A stretch of 64,000 nt of DNA from Castanea sativa (taxonomy: Eukaryota > Streptophyta > Magnoliopsida > Fagales > Fagaceae). The translations under genes and the position numbers were made by a program. This document shows, piece by piece, positions 32,351 through 45,574 of this stretch. How positions within the stretch are numbered: the first letter of the stretch is position 1; every line of letters starts with the position of its first letter. The notes beneath the pieces are model-generated. The model did no database searches, was not told where the DNA came from, and saw only the letters and a program-made list of their open reading frames with translations. Where the stretch lies: the NCBI RefSeq assembly GCF_040712315.1, contig NC_134019.1:39461873-39525872 (forward strand). Direction: 5' to 3'.

Positions 32351-34149
32351 TAAGCTGACTCCTCATCACTACGACAACGTTTCACTGGCCTCTTTACAGG
32401 AATGACATCGTTCAGCCTTAGGCGCCTGGTCACTTGCTGAATACGACATCGTTCTGAAGTTGAAGTAGACTTAACTGCAGAGCTCTCCAAGTTACAACTT
32501 ACAAACATTATTGTAAAATAATCAGAGGGAAGAAATTCTAGGCTACTACAAATAATCAAAATTGTGTGTCCTACATTAATCTTAACTATAGATGCAAAAC
32601 TGAGGTATATGATTTTGGGCATATATTTTTACTGAAATTACATAGAATTTTGAATTATAGTAATTTAATTAGAAGAAAATCATAGATTATTCTTCAATAT
32701 AAAGGAATCCTAGATGAACCATCTCATTCAGTCGTATTACTAGAGAACAGTGTGTTTACTGTTGATCTAGTCCCCAGTTCAAGTCCATAGTTTAAATGAA
32801 TGTTAAGATAGTCACAATAATCTCTTTTTTCGCAGTAGAAATGCATTAAAACTTGAATGTTAGCCATTTTGACTTCTCATTTCTTCTCAAACTCGTAAAT
32901 AACTTGGATTGATTTGGAATTTCTTGCTAGCTTTGACAGGCTTATATAGTCTATAGGCAGAGTTGCTTGCCTGGCAATTTGACAGTTTTTAACTTGCTTG
33001 GAGCATCTTTGCTCACTGCATAGTGCATACCTTAAGTCCATGGTAAGACAGAAACGTTAGAGGAGGAAACAAGACAACCCATGCACCCCCTAGATTTTTT
33101 AGTGAACAAGGAGCACAAGATTGATTAAGCAGGATCATAAGTGAATAAATTTGGTTTTAACATTATTATGAATTATGTCTGTATCGCAGTTTTGAGTTTC
33201 CTTGGTTACTCACGCTTGACATCACTGTTACAAAAATTCTAATCCAAATTGTTTTCTGAGCTTTACTCCTCTTTCTCCTTTTTTTTTTCTAACATTTCTA
33301 GTCTTGTTTGTTTAACGATTGTGATACCTTACTTGGATACTCCATTCTCATGCATCTCTTTTCTTTTGTGTGTGTCCTTGGATGATGAATAAATTCAAGA
33401 ATTATCTAATTCTACAATCTTTCTCATTTATCACACTAATTTTATTTTAACTTTACTTTTATTTGTGGTTTTAATCTTTGTATTTTACATTCAAATTTTT
33501 AATTTTAATTTATGAGTTGTTTATCATTAGAATTCACAATTTCAGCATATAATTCAAAAAATTAATTAATTATTCTTCCTTCTCATTTTATTGTTAACTG
33601 TTAAATTGGGTTAAGAATATTTATTCCTCATTCTTTGGCATTTTGCTCATTTATGTGGAAACTGTGAGTACTTGTTCCTTATACAGCAATGTTTTGTTTA
33701 GGAAAGAAGTTTTAAATGCAGTAGTACTTGAATCAAAGCAGCTGTAAGAGTTACGTAGGGCTTTTTTTTTTTTTTTTGTGTGTTAGGAAAACTTTATATT
33801 TTTAGATAATGTGTTGAGATTATTTTCAACTAAATTTTAGAGTAATAACTGAAAGAGAATATTTGTTTCATTGAACATCATCAGTTCTGTCCATAGCCCA
33901 TTTTGATCTTTTATTAATATTGAGCTTCAAGTTTTACCTTATAATAGAAAAGATTGATTTATCAAAAAAGCTAGCTCTAAATAAAATGGTTTTTCTAGCT
34001 CATTGATAAAAAACAGAAAGCATAATTACAAATTTATCCTCTGTGATACTCTATTACAAGAAACTCATTAATTATCAGTTACAACCAATCAAGATAAACC
34101 ACGTGTCTAAACTCTAAACTAATCCTTACATTAATTGAAGCATGTGACG
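32350..34149. other. Intergenic duplicated modules
   Basis: 32500-33250 resembles 1-1080 and 52890-54020. 33290-33960 resembles 28300-28440, 30240-30470 and 31080-31220. The open frame on the minus strand at 32350-32622 partly parallels one at 52773-53039, but upstream and downstream frames differ, so no gene is called. Confidence 0.5.
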
Positions 34150-34164
34150 AACATGTGACTGACT

Positions 34165-34200
34165 TTTTTTTTTTTTTTTTTTTTTTTTGAGAGAGAGAGG
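34165..34200 (-). mobile_element. Poly(A) micro-insertion with 15-bp repeats and a paralogous empty site
   Basis: On the minus strand, CCTCTCTCTCTC followed by 24 A, between AACATGTGACTGACT (34150-34164) and AACACGTGACTGACT (34201-34215). The paralogous segment at 32337-32351 has a single copy of the target and no insert. Confidence 0.65.
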
Positions 34201-34399
34201 AACACGTGACTGACTTAAGATGATGATTCCTGATCACAACGTGTAATGACATCGCTTAATCTTAGGCATTTGGTCAATTGCTGAATACAACACGTCAACA
34301 GGGCTTTAGTGACATCGTTTTGTACAAATACTTCCACAAGACTAAAAAATAAAAATTATCTTTTAATACGATTCTCTCAAAATAAATTTTGTACATCCG

Positions 34400-35155
34400 T
34401 CTTTTATACGTAACTAGTGTATAATCTCATGCATATACACAGATACAATTAAAAAAATCATAATTACATAGTTCAAATTATACATTTTTTATAGAAAATG
34501 TTCAAATTATACATGGTATTAGTTTAAACATTTTTTAAACCATATATTTCTAAAATATGTAATAATTTCTCATTATATATATATATATAATTTAAAATTT
34601 AATTGAATTTAGACTCTTCGATTTTTGTACCTAATAATTTATTTGTCACAAAAATTAAAAATTTAGATGGATAGGTGGCTTGAAATTAGGCTCCAATTAA
34701 AATCCAATTTAGAATTTAACTGCATTTGGACTCTTGAATTTTTATATTCAATAATTTACTTTGTACAAAAATTAAAAATTAGATGGAACACATAGCACAA
34801 AATTGTGAATCTAATTGAAATCTAATTTGATTTTTTTCTGAATTTTGGCTTTTAATATATACTAATATGTAACTCATGCTTATGTACAGGAATGATGAAT
34901 TATAGTGGTATTATTGATATTAGTTTAGGTTATTAAATATTTAAGACATTAGTTCAACCAAGACATTTGGAGGTACTAAAATGATTTTTCCTTGCAATTT
35001 TAATGATATTGGTTACGCAGAGTTTTTCATTACACTATATGTATATAATTTTAAAAATCACTACTGAACACTACATATAATTTAATTTTTATGAAAAGCT
35101 AACAAAGGCAAAATCTAATTTTGATTATAATTAAATATTTTCTAAGCTTTAGTTT

Positions 35156-35204
<49 letters not shown>

Positions 35205-35460
35205 TATCTAGGTTTATTTATATTGGACTCCTCGTTTTTTACACTGAATTAATTCACTTGGAACAAAAAAAAAAAAAAAAAAGATCAGATGGGATACGTG
35301 GCGCAAAATTAAATTCTGATTGAAATTCAATTTTTACTCTAAATTAACTCACTTGGCATAAAAATGTAAAAGTTTAGATTATATTAGACACATGGCGCAA
35401 AATTAGATTCTAATTGAATTCTAATTTGAAATCTAATTGGATTTTCTCTCAGTTTTAGCG

Positions 35461-35540
<80 letters not shown>

Positions 35541-36480
35541 GGCTAATCAATTCTTACTAACTAGCATATAACTCCATGCAAACGCATGGATGCATTTAAA
35601 ATTAAACAAAATTTTTATTATAAAAATATAAATAATTAGTCAAATTGATTTTTTTTTTTAAAGCTTGTAACACATGCATTCATGTATACATATAGATACA
35701 TTTAAAACTAAACACAATTTTTATCATAAAATATAAATAATTAGTAAAATTAATTTTTTAAAGTAAATGTAACTAGTCACATATTAAAATTCTTACCCAA
35801 ATTTAATACTACTTATGATAATTTTTTTTCTAATTTTTAATAAGATAGAACGTGTGGTGATTTTTGTTATGTGGTAATTTTTATTTTATTTATTTTTTGA
35901 GAAACATGTGGTGATTTTTATTTGAGTATATGTGATTTTTTTTTTTAACTTTATACTTCATTAATATTAGATTCTTAGTATTTTGCACTCTCACTTGACA
36001 CAAAGATTAAAAAATTGAAGTAGACACATGACACAAGCTTAAGTGGATAATTATGGTGTAATTCCCACATAAATTTAGACACATGGTGCAAAATTGGATT
36101 ATAATTTCAAATTCTAATTCAATTTTCTCTAAACTTTATTTATAAATATATATATATATGACTTATAAATTTGAATTTTTTTAGTTATATGATTATGTTT
36201 TTTATGGTTTATTATATTGGACTCTTCGTTTTCTATATTAAATTAACTAATTTGACACAAAAATTTAAAAATTTAGATTAGATAGGACACGTGGTGCAAA
36301 ATTAAACTCTAATTAAAATTTAATTTTTACACTAAATTAACTCACTTAGCACAAAATTCTAAAATTTAGATTAGATAAAACATATGGCCCAAAATTAGAC
36401 TCTAATTGAATTCCAATTTGAAATTTAATTGAATTTTCTCTCTGCTTTACCTTTTATTATATATATAGATATATAGATTA
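34400..36480. repeat. Cluster of AT-rich dispersed dimer repeats
   Basis: Four or more copies of a motif of about 120 bases, usually as a dimer. Each unit has 'gactcttcgatttttgta', then 'cacttggcacaaaaatt', then 'cacatggcgcaaaatt', and the block ends in a (TA)n run. Copies lie at about 34590-34870, 35210-35470, 35960-36150 and 36210-36475, plus a partial copy at 35040-35210. No coding potential is seen. A split inverted copy lies in the NLR2 intron. Confidence 0.6.
35464..35538. repeat. (TA)n microsatellite
   Basis: About 75 bases of TA alternation at the end of one AT-rich repeat copy. A similar shorter run is at about 35157-35206. Confidence 0.95.
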
Positions 36481-37299
36481 GTAATTACAATAGTGTTAGG
36501 GCCTCAATTTTTTGTCGCACTTGAAATTCCCTTACTTCACAACTCAAATGTATTTTCAAACTCATCCAGTTCATTTTTATCATTTGATACTACTCTCAAA
36601 TTTTTGTTTCATTTCTTTAATTTGAACTAGTCCACGGCCGTCTTTAGATTCGTTTAACAGTGCAATGGTCAATACAGATGATCCATATTGGAGTACCTTT
36701 TTCTGATTGCATACCTTGACAATTTTTATTCTACAGTAAACAAAACAAATGGAAATAAGGCAGTCCATGCACACTGCCTAATTTTTGTATATGAATTACA
36801 GCAGCGCTAGTTATTTGATTCTTTAGTGAACAAAGAAAGGACAAAATTGATGAAGCAGAAGCATAAGTGAATAAGTTTGGATTTAACCATATTATGGTAT
36901 TTGTATGATGGTTTGAGTTCCTTTTTTACTCATACTTTAACATCATAGTTACAAAATTCTAATCCAAAATGGGAATATCGACTAATCGGGAATCTTAAAA
37001 TTTTACATCAAGGAACAAGATCTAGATTTCTTGTCATAGTTTTTGTACCAATCACTTTCTTTGTAACTTCAATAATGATTCTAGGATGCAAAATTTTTCA
37101 AATTTCTCTTTTGCTAGAGTATTTTCCCCTTTTAGCTTACAGATTCTTTGTTAGTCAACTGTTGAATACAAGTCTTTGTTCCTAATTTATCAAGTATCTA
37201 TGAGGGTAGAAAATAGGTCATTGTTGTGGATTCCATGACTCATGCGTCTTATGCTTAGCAGTTTATGGAAATGTGAAAAAAGAGAAAGAAGAAAACACA
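36481..37299. other. Non-coding flank module of NLR2
   Basis: Parallels about 660-1330 and 53630-54250. No gene is seen. Confidence 0.5.
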
Positions 37300-37960
37300 T
37301 ACAATTGTCAGGTAAAGGCAACCAAGAGAAGTCTAGGAGCAAGAAGATTGGTAATGCCCTTCCTCATCAGATCATGCCAGTGACACCTAGCCTCTGAAAC
37401 TAAGCAATACCCAATGGCAGTGTCCCAGATTCTCTTGGGAAAAGAACATTTTAAGAAAGTATGATCTCTACTCTCAATGTAGTCTCCACAAAACACACAC
37501 AAGAAGTTGCTAGTTTAGCCCCACTGACCTAATCTTCTCTACTAGTCAGATTGTTTTTGATTCTCATGTCCCAACCAACCTGTAAAGGCAGCCATGGTAG
37601 AGAAAGGTTAAACCACAACAGTCACCACTATTCCACCACATTTGTCTTAGCTCTAAGTTCATTGCCAGTGGCTGCACAAGAGTAGCAGACCACCTGGCTT
37701 TATCGTCATCTTTAAGCTCAACTATGGTGACTGTCTTCAGACCTTGCAGGCTTCCAAACCCATGTTTTATTCTTCAAAACAGAATCCACTTTAGCCTCAG
37801 ACTTACATGCTGCATCATGGATGACCTTAAAGCCTTACTTCATTGAAAGGATCCCCAATAGGATCCAAACTTCTATGAACCTCCTAGCCTCACTTCTCAG
37901 TATTAGGATTGCCCTCCAGCACCATGTGGAACTTTATGGGAGTTCACTAAAACAGAACAT
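37300..37960 (-). pseudogene. LINE remnant with zf-RVT-like segment, copy D
   Basis: The minus-strand frame 37308-37502 contains CVFCGDYIESRDHTFLKCSF and IWDTAIGYCL, the Cys/His pattern of the zinc-binding region found at the end of plant LINE reverse transcriptases. The region on either side matches decayed LINE copies elsewhere in the window. The frame is broken upstream, so the element is dead. Confidence 0.6.
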
Positions 37961-38059
37961 TACATTGAAATCAAGCAAACCACACAACAAAATAGTACAA
38001 CAAATAGTACAATCACCAAGCAAGCAATTCTTTACGTCACTACTAAGAGAAAATGTTTA

Positions 38060-38195
38060 ACAAGTCTGTGCAATCAAATCCTTCAAATTATATAACTGAT
38101 ACCAACCCGCACAAGTTGCAAAGCAATGAAAATTTTTTCTTGATTTGTCATGATTCGAAGCAGAGTAGGAACTTTTGCTCCATGGATGATTTCAC
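38060..38195 (-). other. Putative non-coding terminal exon of NLR2
   Basis: The block begins after TTTTCCAG on the minus strand (exon start 38195) and matches the duplicated blocks at 7548-7662 and 7876-7975 downstream of NLR1. Conservation after both genes suggests a 3'-UTR exon. The 3' end is not defined. Confidence 0.45.
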
Positions 38196-38449
38196 CTGGA
38201 AAAAAAAAAATGAAGAGGGAGACAAGCAACTAATATGATTAAGCCCAAGACATCAAAATTGAATTAAAATGAAATATACTATAGACATGAACTAACTGAA
38301 TTAACATTTAGAACTATATTTAGTTAACCAATATATTCATGCTGTGGAAATGAAAAGTAAAAGTAGGATGGAATGGAGAAAGATATTTTTAAAGTAAAGA
38401 AGCACCACAAATTTATCAAAAATGCGAGTGTAAGAATTCATTGTTGTAC
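38196..38449 (-). other. Putative 3'-UTR intron of NLR2
   Basis: A 254-bp GT-AG intron with donor CAAG|GTACAACA, just after the stop codon, and acceptor TTTTTCCAG|GTG. The same sites occur at NLR1. No transcript data are available here. Confidence 0.5.
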
Positions 38450-38464
38450 CTTGTTAGCTAAAGA

Positions 38465-40149
38465 TTATCCTTCTTCGTCACAGTCTAGAAATACAAGGGA
38501 AGGCACATGTTGGACTTTGTAAAAATCTGGTCCTCCTTTGCCAAGCCTATCTTTGAATGACTTTGGCAGGTGTTCGATCTCTAATTCTTTTAGGGTTGTG
38601 ATGAACCTCAATCCATCCGGAATCGTCCTCAATACCATGCAGTAACCAATTTTTAAACGTTGGAGACTGGACATGGCTCCTTCCTCCACCCTTAACTCCT
38701 CTAGCTCATGAATCCTCCAAAGGTAAAGAGATTGAAGCCGAGGAAATCCTCTTTCAGAACAAACCATACTCTTCCCTAAGAAGGCTTTATTCACAAGGCG
38801 GAGGCTTTTTAAGTTGGGAAGCTTCTCTAATATTGCCATTGGGTCTTCCTCAAGAGAAGTGCAGAGCAAGCTCATCTCGGCAATATTTGGAGAGAATTGG
38901 TGAGCTTCTGGAAACTTCTTTATAACACCGAATAGAGACAGCATATATATATGTGGACAGATTGATACTAGTATATTTAATGCATCATCTTGGGCCCGTT
39001 CAGTAGTTTTCACAACAAGATCCCGAAGACGGTTAAATTTGAACCCTGCGGGAATTTGGATGGTTTTGGGTTGAACATTCCCCAATGTCTGCAAATGATA
39101 AAGATTACCCAGTTCCAACTTACCACATACTCTATAATCCCCAGGTAAATAAAGATGCTTCAATTGTTTCATATACATAAACACATTTGGCACTCTCGGT
39201 TTGGAGAGGTAGAGCCGCATTTTGCCTAATACATTCTCACTAATTGATGACGGGTAGAAGTGAATCCGCAAATCCAATGTCTCCAAGCACCTCAAATTGC
39301 CAATAGATGATGGCACGTTACATACACGGCATTGTGCGAGAGATAAATATCTCAAGTGGATGAGGCATCCAATGTCTTTAGGTAATTTTCTGTTGTGGTT
39401 TTTAAAATTGTTCAAATGTAAGACTCTGACCAACTTGAACTTCTTGAAACAGGACGCTTTAAAATAAGATTGATGATCCCAATTAGGCAAAAGGTGGAGA
39501 AGAGACCTTAGGTAAGGATATTCATTGAATTTAATTCCCTTGCAGGCATCATCACCTGATTCAGAAATGATAGCAAGTCTTCGAACTTTACCAATTTTCT
39601 CTTCACGATGTTTCATGGAAAGAATATTGGTGATATGGAGAAAATTTTCCTCTTGGGCTTTTGATATGCAAAAATCTCTCATAAGATCATGCATTCGGCT
39701 AGTTGAAATCCTTCCAAGTCTATCCCTTTCCCCCACTAAAACCATGCACCTCTCCACTAGCTCCCTTAAATATCGATCTCCCACATCCTCCATTGCATCC
39801 TCTCTTCCTCCTCCATGCTGATTTTGTGATATAAAACCTTCTGCTATCCACATTCGAATCAATTCGTTTGTCTTTATCTCAAAATCCTCTGGGAAGTGAC
39901 CTAAATATAGAAAACATGGTTTCAAGTGCCAAGGTAAATCATTATAACTTAAACCTAACACCTTCATGACTCGTGAGTTTTGTTCTTCATAAAGATGTGA
40001 TTTGACATGTCTAAGAACATCCTCCCATTCTTCCCGTTTTTGCTTTGTTGCTAAAAGACCTCCAAGTGTAGTGATGGCCAACGGTAAACCGCCACAATAT
40101 CCAATTATTTCTTTTCCAAACTCCTCCATATAAGTTTTGGTCACAAAGT
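38465..40149 (-). CDS. NLR2 exon 2: ARC2 part of NB-ARC plus LRR domain
   Basis: The C-terminal 561 residues of a 907-residue CC-NB-ARC-LRR receptor. In protein numbering, GLPL (CGGLPLAI) lies at about 365-372, the RNBS-D-like CFLYLGHFPEDFEI at 425-438, and MHD at 499-501. Leucine-rich repeats run from about 586 to the C-terminus. MHD and GLPL control the ADP/ATP switch; the LRR usually confers recognition. The exon start is set by TTTCCAG at 40150. G from exon 1 plus AC forms Asp and restores the frame. No stops or frameshifts are seen. It is closely related to NLR1 exon 2 but has extra residues in the LRR region. Confidence 0.92.
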
Positions 40150-40975
40150 CTGGAAAGCCAGTAACAAACATGATAATATCATTTTTTTTTCTTGAAGTCT
40201 AAAATAATAAAAGATGAACTATATATATTTAATCTCAAAAAGAAACTATATTTTAAGACTTGAAAGCCTAGAGATGAACCATTGATGGTCCACTTGGAGA
40301 AATTATCTCCATGCATATGGAACATACTAATAAATGGCTTTGAACTCTTACTCTTGCTCGGTTTTAAATTTAGTTAAAATATTTAAAAAGGAATTTAATT
40401 TAAATCACAAGTTTTAATTTTTTTTTATTTGTGGTAATATTATATATTTAAATAACTAGGAAAATTCACCAATTTTTACTAGATTAAAAAAACAAAAACA
40501 TCGATTAGTAAGAGAGTGTCATATCTTATAGGAATTTTAAGTGGAGTTTGAGATATATTTTTACCGGGTTGTCTTCAAATTTTTTCATGTTAAACCTAAG
40601 GTTTCGAGGTATTTTTGAATCACATAAAAATCCAGTCCAAAGAGATAAATCTTTTTATAGATATTACAGATAAGTTGAACTACAAGTTTTTTTTTTTTTT
40701 TTTTTTCTCGTTTTTTTTTTCATATTTCAAATTATCCAGGTTTGTCTTACACATTAAGTAAGACAAGTGTTACTTTCTAGAATTATCATTTGCTGGTGCA
40801 AAATGAAGTTTAAGTTTAAATGCGAACCTTAGGTCCGTCTAAAAGTTAAATAATGGTTTTGCTGTCCAATCAAAAGTCCCTCTATCAATCACTTAATTCT
40901 TTGCATTTAATATAAGGAATTGAAAGCAAACCCTTTATTTCGAGGTGGTATTACATGTTTAGGCTAACATTATAC

Positions 40976-40997
40976 TATATCAAAAAAAAAAAAAAAA
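40976..40997 (+). mobile_element. Poly(A) micro-insertion with perfect 15-bp repeats
   Basis: TATATC followed by 16 A, between exact copies of AGGCTAACATTATAC (40961-40975 and 40998-41012). Confidence 0.65.
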
Positions 40998-41695
40998 AGG
41001 CTAACATTATACATTCATCCTCTCACATAGGGTTGGTGGATACATATAGCCGAAACCCCTTTATTTTGAGCTAAGTATATATTGATTAATGTAGAGTTTG
41101 AACTCAAGGCAACGGCTACCACAAAGAGTGCTAGTAATAGTGGGCTATTGTACAAACCCCAATTAAATGTCAAAATTGATTTAACACATTGTTATACATA
41201 ATGAGTTTTAATGTGTATCATTAATTCAATTAATGTTCAAAATAGTAGTTTTTTGGTCATATGATTCTAAATAAATTTACAGCAGTTTTTTTTTTGGGGG
41301 TTAATGTGAGTGTTTAGAGCTCTTCGACCACCTAACTGTTCCAATAAGAATGAATAGTTTTATTGTTCCACACAAACCTGGTAATTACAAAATTTACAAG
41401 AAGGAATATATTGGAATTGTTCTCAAAATGCTAGCCAAAATTTGAACCCAAGACTATATGAATTTCATGAGATCTATGGAAGAATTAGACCAACCCCCTT
41501 GAACTTATAACTTAAATACAGTTGGTCATAAATTTTAGAGAAATATTTCTTTATATTTTATTATTCATATTGAACTTATTTATTCTTATGTCTTCAATAA
41601 AATAATTCACCATCTTTTAAAAAAACATGTTAACCATAACTGTTCTTTATATGAGAATGGTAGTCATTTCACACTAAATCTGTACAATCTATATA

Positions 41696-41756
<61 letters not shown>
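41696..41756. repeat. (TA)n microsatellite
   Basis: About 60 bases of TA alternation with one early interruption, at the end of the interrupted AT-rich repeat. Confidence 0.9.
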
Positions 41757-41760
<4 letters not shown>

Positions 41761-41795
41761 GCCAGTGCTAAAAAAAACCAATTAGAATTTAATTG

Positions 41796-42841
41796 TGTAA
41801 AGTTGTGATTTCCAACTAGCTTGTGTTAGCTTTAATTCCGTGCAAATTTGATTTTAATTTCATCAATCATTTCTTTGTATGTATGTGGGTTTATTTGTAA
41901 GGAATGAGTGTGAGAGATCGGTGAAGAATCAAGTTTCAAAAGATGAATCGGTGCAATTCGCGACTAGCTCGTGAGAAGTAACCCACAAAAAGGCCACGTG
42001 TGAAACACATGACTGGAAGTTGAAGAGTCATGCCAGACTGTCAAGTTCGCATGTTTCACGAGAAGGGTCATCCCGTGAAGAAACCGTGAAGCTCTCTGTT
42101 TGGCAAAAAGATAAAGTGTTTTACCAAATTCTTTACCCACACTATAAATACCCTCATTACCCATGAATTGTAAGGAGTGCTTTTCAAAGAGAGAACCCTA
42201 GTAAATACACTTGAGAGTTAAATATTGTTATACCCACAATCATCTACACATTTCCTTGTGATTTTCCTCAACTCCTATCTCTCCATCTCTACATCCTTGA
42301 GAGCTTCATAACCCAAACACTTACCACACCGGATCTGAGTGTTAAGTGAGGTTTTGGTGCTGTTGGGAAGTATTGGAAGGAGCCATTTAGTGGCGGATCC
42401 AATTTAACTGAATTGTGGGATCCGGAAAGCTAGAAAAGACAAGGCTCAAGTCTATTGGTAGTAGAAGCTTGGAGGGCTCAAGTATATGGGATATACTAGC
42501 CTTGGAGGGTCTTTCGTTATTTGTGCACTCTAACTTTATTCTCTAGTAGATCGATTTCGACTTGGAGGGTCGCAGAGAGGCTTTTCACTGAATTCTTTGG
42601 TTTCCTCTTTGATAACACGTCTTGGTGTTCTCTTGTGTTTGCATCTCTCTTCTCTACTCTTTAAGCTTTCATTTTATTGTTAGTTGTAGATGAATATGGC
42701 TTAGAGTAGTGTTATCGGTTCATTGCGCATATTTACTTTTGTTCCGCACTTTGTTTAAGTTAGAGTAAAAGAAATCTAGCCGTAATTTTTAATTAGAGGT
42801 CTGAACAAACTCTTGTGTTTTAGCACAAATCCGAGCTTTCA
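41796..42841 (+). mobile_element. Solo LTR, forward orientation
   Basis: 1,046 bp starting TGTAAAGTTG and ending GAGCTTTCA, flanked by a perfect 5-bp duplication AATTG (41791-41795 and 42842-42846). A TATA box, TATAAATA, lies at 42143-42150. It is the same family as the LTRs at 43053-44086 and 58121-59195. No internal region remains, consistent with LTR-LTR recombination. Confidence 0.88.
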
Positions 42842-42846
42842 AATTG

Positions 42847-43052
42847 GATTCTCAATTTTGCGCCACATGTCCCATTTAATTTTTAATTTTTGTGCCAAGT
42901 TAATTTTTGAGAGTAAAAATCGAAGAGTCCAAATCCAATTAGATTCTAAGTTGGATTTCAATTGGAGTCCAATTTTCAGTTATGTATCGATCTAATTTTT
43001 TAATTTTTGTGGCAAGTGAATTATTGTTTGCAAACACTGTAAAGTCTATATC
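42847..43052 (-). repeat. AT-rich repeat fragment between two solo LTRs
   Basis: On the minus strand this continues the AT-rich dimer repeat family of 31.5-36.5 kb. Together with 41690-41795 and 44087-44290 it would rebuild one copy into which both solo LTRs inserted. Confidence 0.6.
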
Positions 43053-44086
43053 TGAAAGCCTGATAGTGTAAAACACTATAGCTTGTTTAGAACCCCAAAA
43101 TAAAACTAATAGCTAGATTGCTTTTACCCTACTTAACTAAGTGCGGAATAAGAGTAAGTGTAACACAATTAAACCGGATCTACTCTCTAAACATTAAGCA
43201 AATACAATAAACAATAAAGTAAAGCTTAAACAGTAAGGAAAGAGATATGCAAACACAATATAACACTAAAATGTGTTATCGAAAAGAAAACCGAAGAATT
43301 CGACGTAAAACTTCACCATGGCCATCCAAGCCAAATTGATCTACCAGTAAATAAAGTTGGAATACAAGGATATCAAAAAGACACTCTAAGCCTAATCTAC
43401 CCAAAGTACTTGAACCCTCAAAGTTCCAGCTACCAACGGGCTTCATCGAGCTATGATTCCACTAGTTATCCAAATCCCGCAATTAGCTCCAAATTGAATC
43501 TGCTGATCAATGGCTTCTTCTAATGCTTCACACAAGCTCCAAAACAACTCACAACGCTCATATTAGGTGAGGTATGTGTTTGAGTTAAGTACCTCTCGAG
43601 GATTGATAATTTGAGAGGTAGGAGTAGAGGAAAACAAAGAGAAATTGCGTAGATGATTGTGGGTTTACAAACTCTAATTCTCAAGTGTATTTCTAGGATA
43701 ATGTGGGCTTATATAGTGTGGGTAAAGAAATGAGAAAAACACTCTTTAAAAACATTCAGACAAAGAGTTTTGCGGGACACTCGTGAGTTGGCCAAGTCGC
43801 GAAGTGACTTGTCCAAGTCGCGAAGTGACTCGTGAAATGCAACCTGGCAAAGTTTGTTCAGCTTCCAACATGTGCTTCTCACGTGACTTTTCATAGGTTG
43901 TTCCCTCACGAGTTAGTCAGGAGCAAGTCGCGAACTTCACTATCTTCCCAATTCTTCACCAAACTCTCATACTCAACCCTTACATTAAATCTCACAAACA
44001 TATAGGAAAATAATTGACTCAAATACAATCAAATTTGATATGGAATTAAATCCAACAAAAACATAGTTGTAAATCACAACTTTACA
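43053..44086 (-). mobile_element. Solo LTR, reverse orientation
   Basis: 1,034 bp. On the minus strand it starts TGTAAAGTTG and ends in CA. It is flanked by GATTT and GATAT on that strand (44087-44091 and 43048-43052), 4 of 5 identical. A TATA-like TATATAAG lies near 43709-43717 on the minus strand. It is diverged from the forward copy, so the two were probably separate insertions. Confidence 0.8.
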
Positions 44087-45089
44087 AAATCCAATTAAAT
44101 TCTAATATATATATATATATATAATCACAAATCATTACATATTTTAGAAATGTACAGTTTAAAAAATGTGTAAGCTAATACCATATGATTTGAACCTCTT
44201 TTAAAAAAAACGTATAATTTAAACTATATAATTGTAATTGTTTTAATTGTACATGTGTATATGCATAGGATTATACACTAGTATTTAATAATAAAAAGTT
44301 TAATTTTGCTAAACTCCTATTTGCCACATCACTAAAAAAATCAATTATTCCTTCTTTAAATTTTTGCTATTTCAATCTAAATCTAACCATTTCTAAACTC
44401 CTCTTAATTTTTTAACTCTTCTTCTCCTCCATAATTTCACACCCTATTGTTACTCTTACCCAAACCCTTCATTTTTCATTTCTATTCACATAAATTCGCA
44501 AGTACTTTCTGTGCACCTCTTTCTCTCTCTCTCTCATTCATTTCATGTTTTGTAAACAACAAAACCAAAATGTGATTACGACCCCTATTTTTTTAATTTT
44601 ATTTTTACTTTGGTGGATTTTGATTGGTTATGTCAAGTACTTTCTATCAGCAACTCTAATTCGTGCTCATGCATTTTGTTGCTTTTATTTGATAAATTTT
44701 TTTTGGCTTATGCATTTTTTGGTGTTTTAATTTTTCATCATAGGTCAGCTCTCTCTTATCACCTTTTTTTTATTTTTTTTTTTAGTTTTAGATTAATATT
44801 TACTTGTTTTTAAAAGTGGAATTTGAGTTTCACACAATAATTGGCTAGGTATTTTAATATGTGTATCAACTGTTGGGAAATTGCAAATTACAAACTCAAT
44901 ATATTACTTATGATAATTTTCTTTTTGAGGCGAAGTTTAATGGAATGTTTGTATGTTGCATTCATTTACCTTTTTTTTCATCTCTCTCTCACACACACAA
45001 TAGTAGGGCTGGGGTGTTCATCTAACTCAGCAACTTGATGAAATCAACCCAATTCAATACCTTGGGGGATGATTTTTTGTGAGTTTGTG

Positions 45090-45374
45090 GGTTAGGTTTG
45101 AGTGGTGGAGAGGTTTTTCGTCGAGTTCTTCGGTTTCCTCTTCGATAACACATCGGCGTGTTATCTTTGTGTTTGCATCTCTCTTTCCTTTCTCTTTACC
45201 TTTTAATTTTTACTGTGTTTGTAATTAATTATGGTTTAGAATGTGTTACCAATTTGGGTTTAGCTTATATTCATCATTCTGCACATATATTGTTTGTGTA
45301 TAAACTTGTGTTTTTAATTTTGTAATTGGGGGTCTAAACGTTCATTGGTGTTTTACACGCTAATTAAACTTTCA
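45090..45374 (+). mobile_element. 5'-truncated LTR fragment of the same family
   Basis: Matches the last 280 or so bases of the 41796-42841 LTR (words such as TTCGGTTTCCTCTTCGATAA) and ends ACTTTCA. The left part is missing. Confidence 0.6.
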
Positions 45375-45574
45375 TAGTTAATAAAAACCCCATTTCTTAC
45401 CAGGCATAAAACATTTAAGACTTATGACCGACCAACCCTACTCAGCTCTTGATTTGGGTTAAGTTGTTTTCTAAACATTTGATAAGTGGGTTTAGGTTGA
45501 GAACTTTCAACCCAACAAGGTTGACTTAGGTTGAAAAATTTCTTCAACCCAACCCATTCACACCCTTAATACAC

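Noticed and set aside
32350..32622. A 90-residue minus frame partly similar to 52773-53039
   Set aside because: The shared part belongs to a duplicated flank module; N- and C-terminal parts differ and no domain is seen.
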